The notes under the pieces are model-generated. The model did not search any database and was not told the origin of the DNA. It worked only from the letters and a program-made list of their open reading frames with translations. A stretch of 15,000 nucleotides of DNA from JAFDVL01 sp031398365 (GTDB taxonomy: Bacteria > Acidobacteriota > Blastocatellia > RBC074). Made by a program: the position numbers and the translations under genes. The stretch covers positions 1 to 15,000 of the forward strand of contig JANNND010000468.1 in assembly GCA_031398365.1 (NCBI GenBank). Reading direction: 5' to 3'. Positions 13,873 through 15,000 of this stretch are shown one piece after another (the first letter of the stretch is position 1; each line of letters opens with the position of its first letter).

Positions 13873-14688
13873 ATGTACACGAAACAACAACTCATCTTCG
13901 CGGTGGCTATCATGCTGGCTATGATCATTAATGTCATCGCGCAGCCGAATCAGGTCACCAACCCGATTGATACCTCAGGGCCGTTCGGAGCGCCCACCGT
14001 GCAAATCACCGAGGTGAAAGGCTTCACCGCGCCGGGCAGCGGCTTTCAGGTGCGCGTGAAGTGGGCTGCCCAAACTCCCGCGACGTCGAGGCTGGATAAG
14101 TTTGAGATTTCTGTCAGTGTGCGGGACTCGAATGGAAACACCCGCACTGGCAACCAAACCGCCGCTGGTACTGTCCGCGAACTGGTGATCCCGGTGTCTA
14201 TCACCGCGAAGCCCGTTTCTTTCCAAGCGAACATCACCACCTTTTTTATCCCGATTGCCCAACAAAAGCGTGATTTGAACGGCACGTTCGTCCTGGACAA
14301 AGGCAATGGCTTCAAGGCGAGCGGCGCGACCGGACAATCCACTTCCCCCGTGGCAGGGAATACTTTGACGAAATGCGAACTGGCGAACGGCACGGACTTG
14401 AAAGGTTTTGATGTGGCTTGGCGGCTCGCACCGGTGACGCAAGACTTGAGTGAAAGAGAGGCCCGGATCACGGCGACATTTACTTACAAAAATGGCAATC
14501 AGGTCATCGGGGCGCGTACGGCCAATGCAACGGTTGGCCCCGGCACACGGCAGACGCGCGTGACGGTGAGTGCTGCCCCTGTAACCAGTTTGGTAAATGT
14601 TCAGATCGAAGCCGTAATCAAAGTTGAAGTCTTTTTCAATCTCATCCAACGAACGGTTACCACTCTGAATGGCAATTTCCCGACCTAA
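13873..14688 (+). CDS. Secreted protein with two tandem beta-sandwich-like repeats
   Basis: The 271-residue protein has a signal peptide (1-23, ending INVIA). After a short linker it contains two repeats of about 85-95 residues that align with each other. Repeat 1 (about 57-139) runs from GFQVRVKWAAQTPATSRLDK to RDLNGTF. Repeat 2 (about 178-269) runs from GFDVAWRLAPVTQDLSEREA to TTLNGNF. Shared elements are a GF(D/Q)V opening strand, a D/E-R-x-x-F/I-x-I/V-x-x-x-V/T strand, an SxxAxPV segment in the second half (112-116; 233-237) and the LNGxF end. These are probably Ig- or fibronectin-like beta-sandwiches; no named domain is certain. AGGAGG (13862-13867) lies five bases before the ATG. The gene is 21 bases after the preceding stop, so the two are probably co-transcribed. 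Confidence 0.78.
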   Translation: MYTKQQLIFAVAIMLAMIINVIAQPNQVTNPIDTSGPFGAPTVQITEVKGFTAPGSGFQVRVKWAAQTPATSRLDKFEISVSVRDSNGNTRTGNQTAAGTVRELVIPVSITAKPVSFQANITTFFIPIAQQKRDLNGTFVLDKGNGFKASGATGQSTSPVAGNTLTKCELANGTDLKGFDVAWRLAPVTQDLSEREARITATFTYKNGNQVIGARTANATVGPGTRQTRVTVSAAPVTSLVNVQIEAVIKVEVFFNLIQRTVTTLNGNFPT

Positions 14689-14893
14689 CGGAAAGCCCGG
14701 CAGCCAACCTGTAATGGTTCATTTGCTGCGCTGCGGTGTGATCAAAATTGAAACGCCAGAAAAGCTGGCGGCAGGCAAATCACCAGCAAAACAACGTAGC
14801 TTCAGAGGCAAGCCGCCGGAACGTTTCATCATCGTGTTTGCGCGTCAAGCAGCGCTGCTCACAACATGAAAAGCAAGCGCCCTTGAGCCGAGA
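14689..14893. other. 205-base spacer before the last gene
   Basis: A short hairpin, CGCCAG-AAAAG-CTGGCG (14754-14770), is visible, with no T tract after it. An open frame of 66 codons (14669-14869) crosses the spacer but overlaps the previous gene end, shows no domain or signal peptide, and is treated as chance. No promoter was assigned. Confidence 0.4.
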
Positions 14894-15000
14894 ATGCTTA
14901 TGTTTTTCAGGCTGAAATCAGAACGAAAACTGATGCCCCCCACAGCCTGTTTCGTATTGTGGCTGGCGCTCTTCGGCCCGTCTTTACGAGCGCAGGACGC
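14894..15000 (+). CDS. Start of a secreted protein, partial
   Basis: From ATG 14894 the frame stays open to the window end, giving 35 codons. The residues form a plausible signal peptide: a charged n-region (MLMFFRLKSERKLM), a hydrophobic core (ACFVLWLALFG) and a cleavage-like end (PSLRAQDA). A second ATG at 14900 and an internal ATG at residue 14 are other possible starts; the last gives a shorter n-region. There is no strong Shine-Dalgarno. The mature protein lies outside the window, so no function can be assigned. It is 205 bases downstream of the preceding gene, in the same direction. Confidence 0.65.
   Translation, partial: MLMFFRLKSERKLMPPTACFVLWLALFGPSLRAQD

Noticed and set aside
11795..14688. 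The secreted-protein run as a RiPP (modified peptide) cluster
   Set aside because: A cysteine-rich small protein suggested it, but no modifying enzyme, peptidase or transporter gene is present, and the N-terminus is a signal peptide and not a known leader.
14669..14869. 66-codon plus-strand open frame after the two-repeat gene
   Set aside because: It overlaps the preceding gene by 20 bases and shows no domain or signal peptide.

Overview
The window looks like a chromosomal segment of a mesophilic, free-living Gram-negative bacterium, most probably an Acidobacteriota member of the Blastocatellia type. This is an inference from gene content and style: a CadC-type winged-helix domain fused to an enzyme-like domain, an NtrY-like kinase, a sorbosone-dehydrogenase/PEBP fusion, an Uma2 protein, many secreted proteins of no named family, and moderate GC. 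No rRNA or tRNA gene, CRISPR array, transposase or prophage gene was seen, and taxonomy cannot be proven from this stretch.

Left part (1-4592, minus strand). In transcription order: an NtrY-like membrane histidine kinase (4592-2331); a secreted or membrane-anchored TPM-domain protein with an EF-hand-like loop and a Ser/Asp/Gly tail (2259-403); and an Uma2-family protein that starts 16 bases later and runs off the window (386 to beyond 1). An AT-rich inverted-repeat spacer lies between the kinase and the TPM gene. A second repeat-rich spacer (4593-4825) separates the kinase from the divergent plus-strand genes.

Middle part (4826-8436). On the plus strand are a CPBP-family intramembrane protease, a small Rieske ferredoxin, and a four-helix membrane protein whose start overlaps the ferredoxin stop. 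Convergent to these, on the minus strand, is a three-domain protein: winged helix, alpha/beta hydrolase, and a class III cyclase-like domain that has lost its metal-binding aspartates. A 548-base stretch without a convincing gene follows.

Right part (8985-15000, plus strand). A secreted sorbosone-dehydrogenase-like beta-propeller fused to a PEBP domain is followed by a hemerythrin-like protein with a clear terminator. After an intergenic region with two strong hairpins (one a 24-bp, REP-like palindrome) comes a run of four secreted proteins: a cysteine-rich small protein, an ASH/InlB-repeat-like protein, a small beta-rich protein and a protein with two tandem beta-sandwich-like repeats. Three of these four starts carry clear Shine-Dalgarno sequences; the start of the first is uncertain between two candidates. 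A fifth signal-peptide-bearing gene begins at 14894 and leaves the window.

The most unusual items are the winged-helix/hydrolase/dead-cyclase fusion, the propeller/PEBP fusion, the secreted-protein run with its six-cysteine protein, and the palindromic repeats. No known defence or biosynthetic system is evident.
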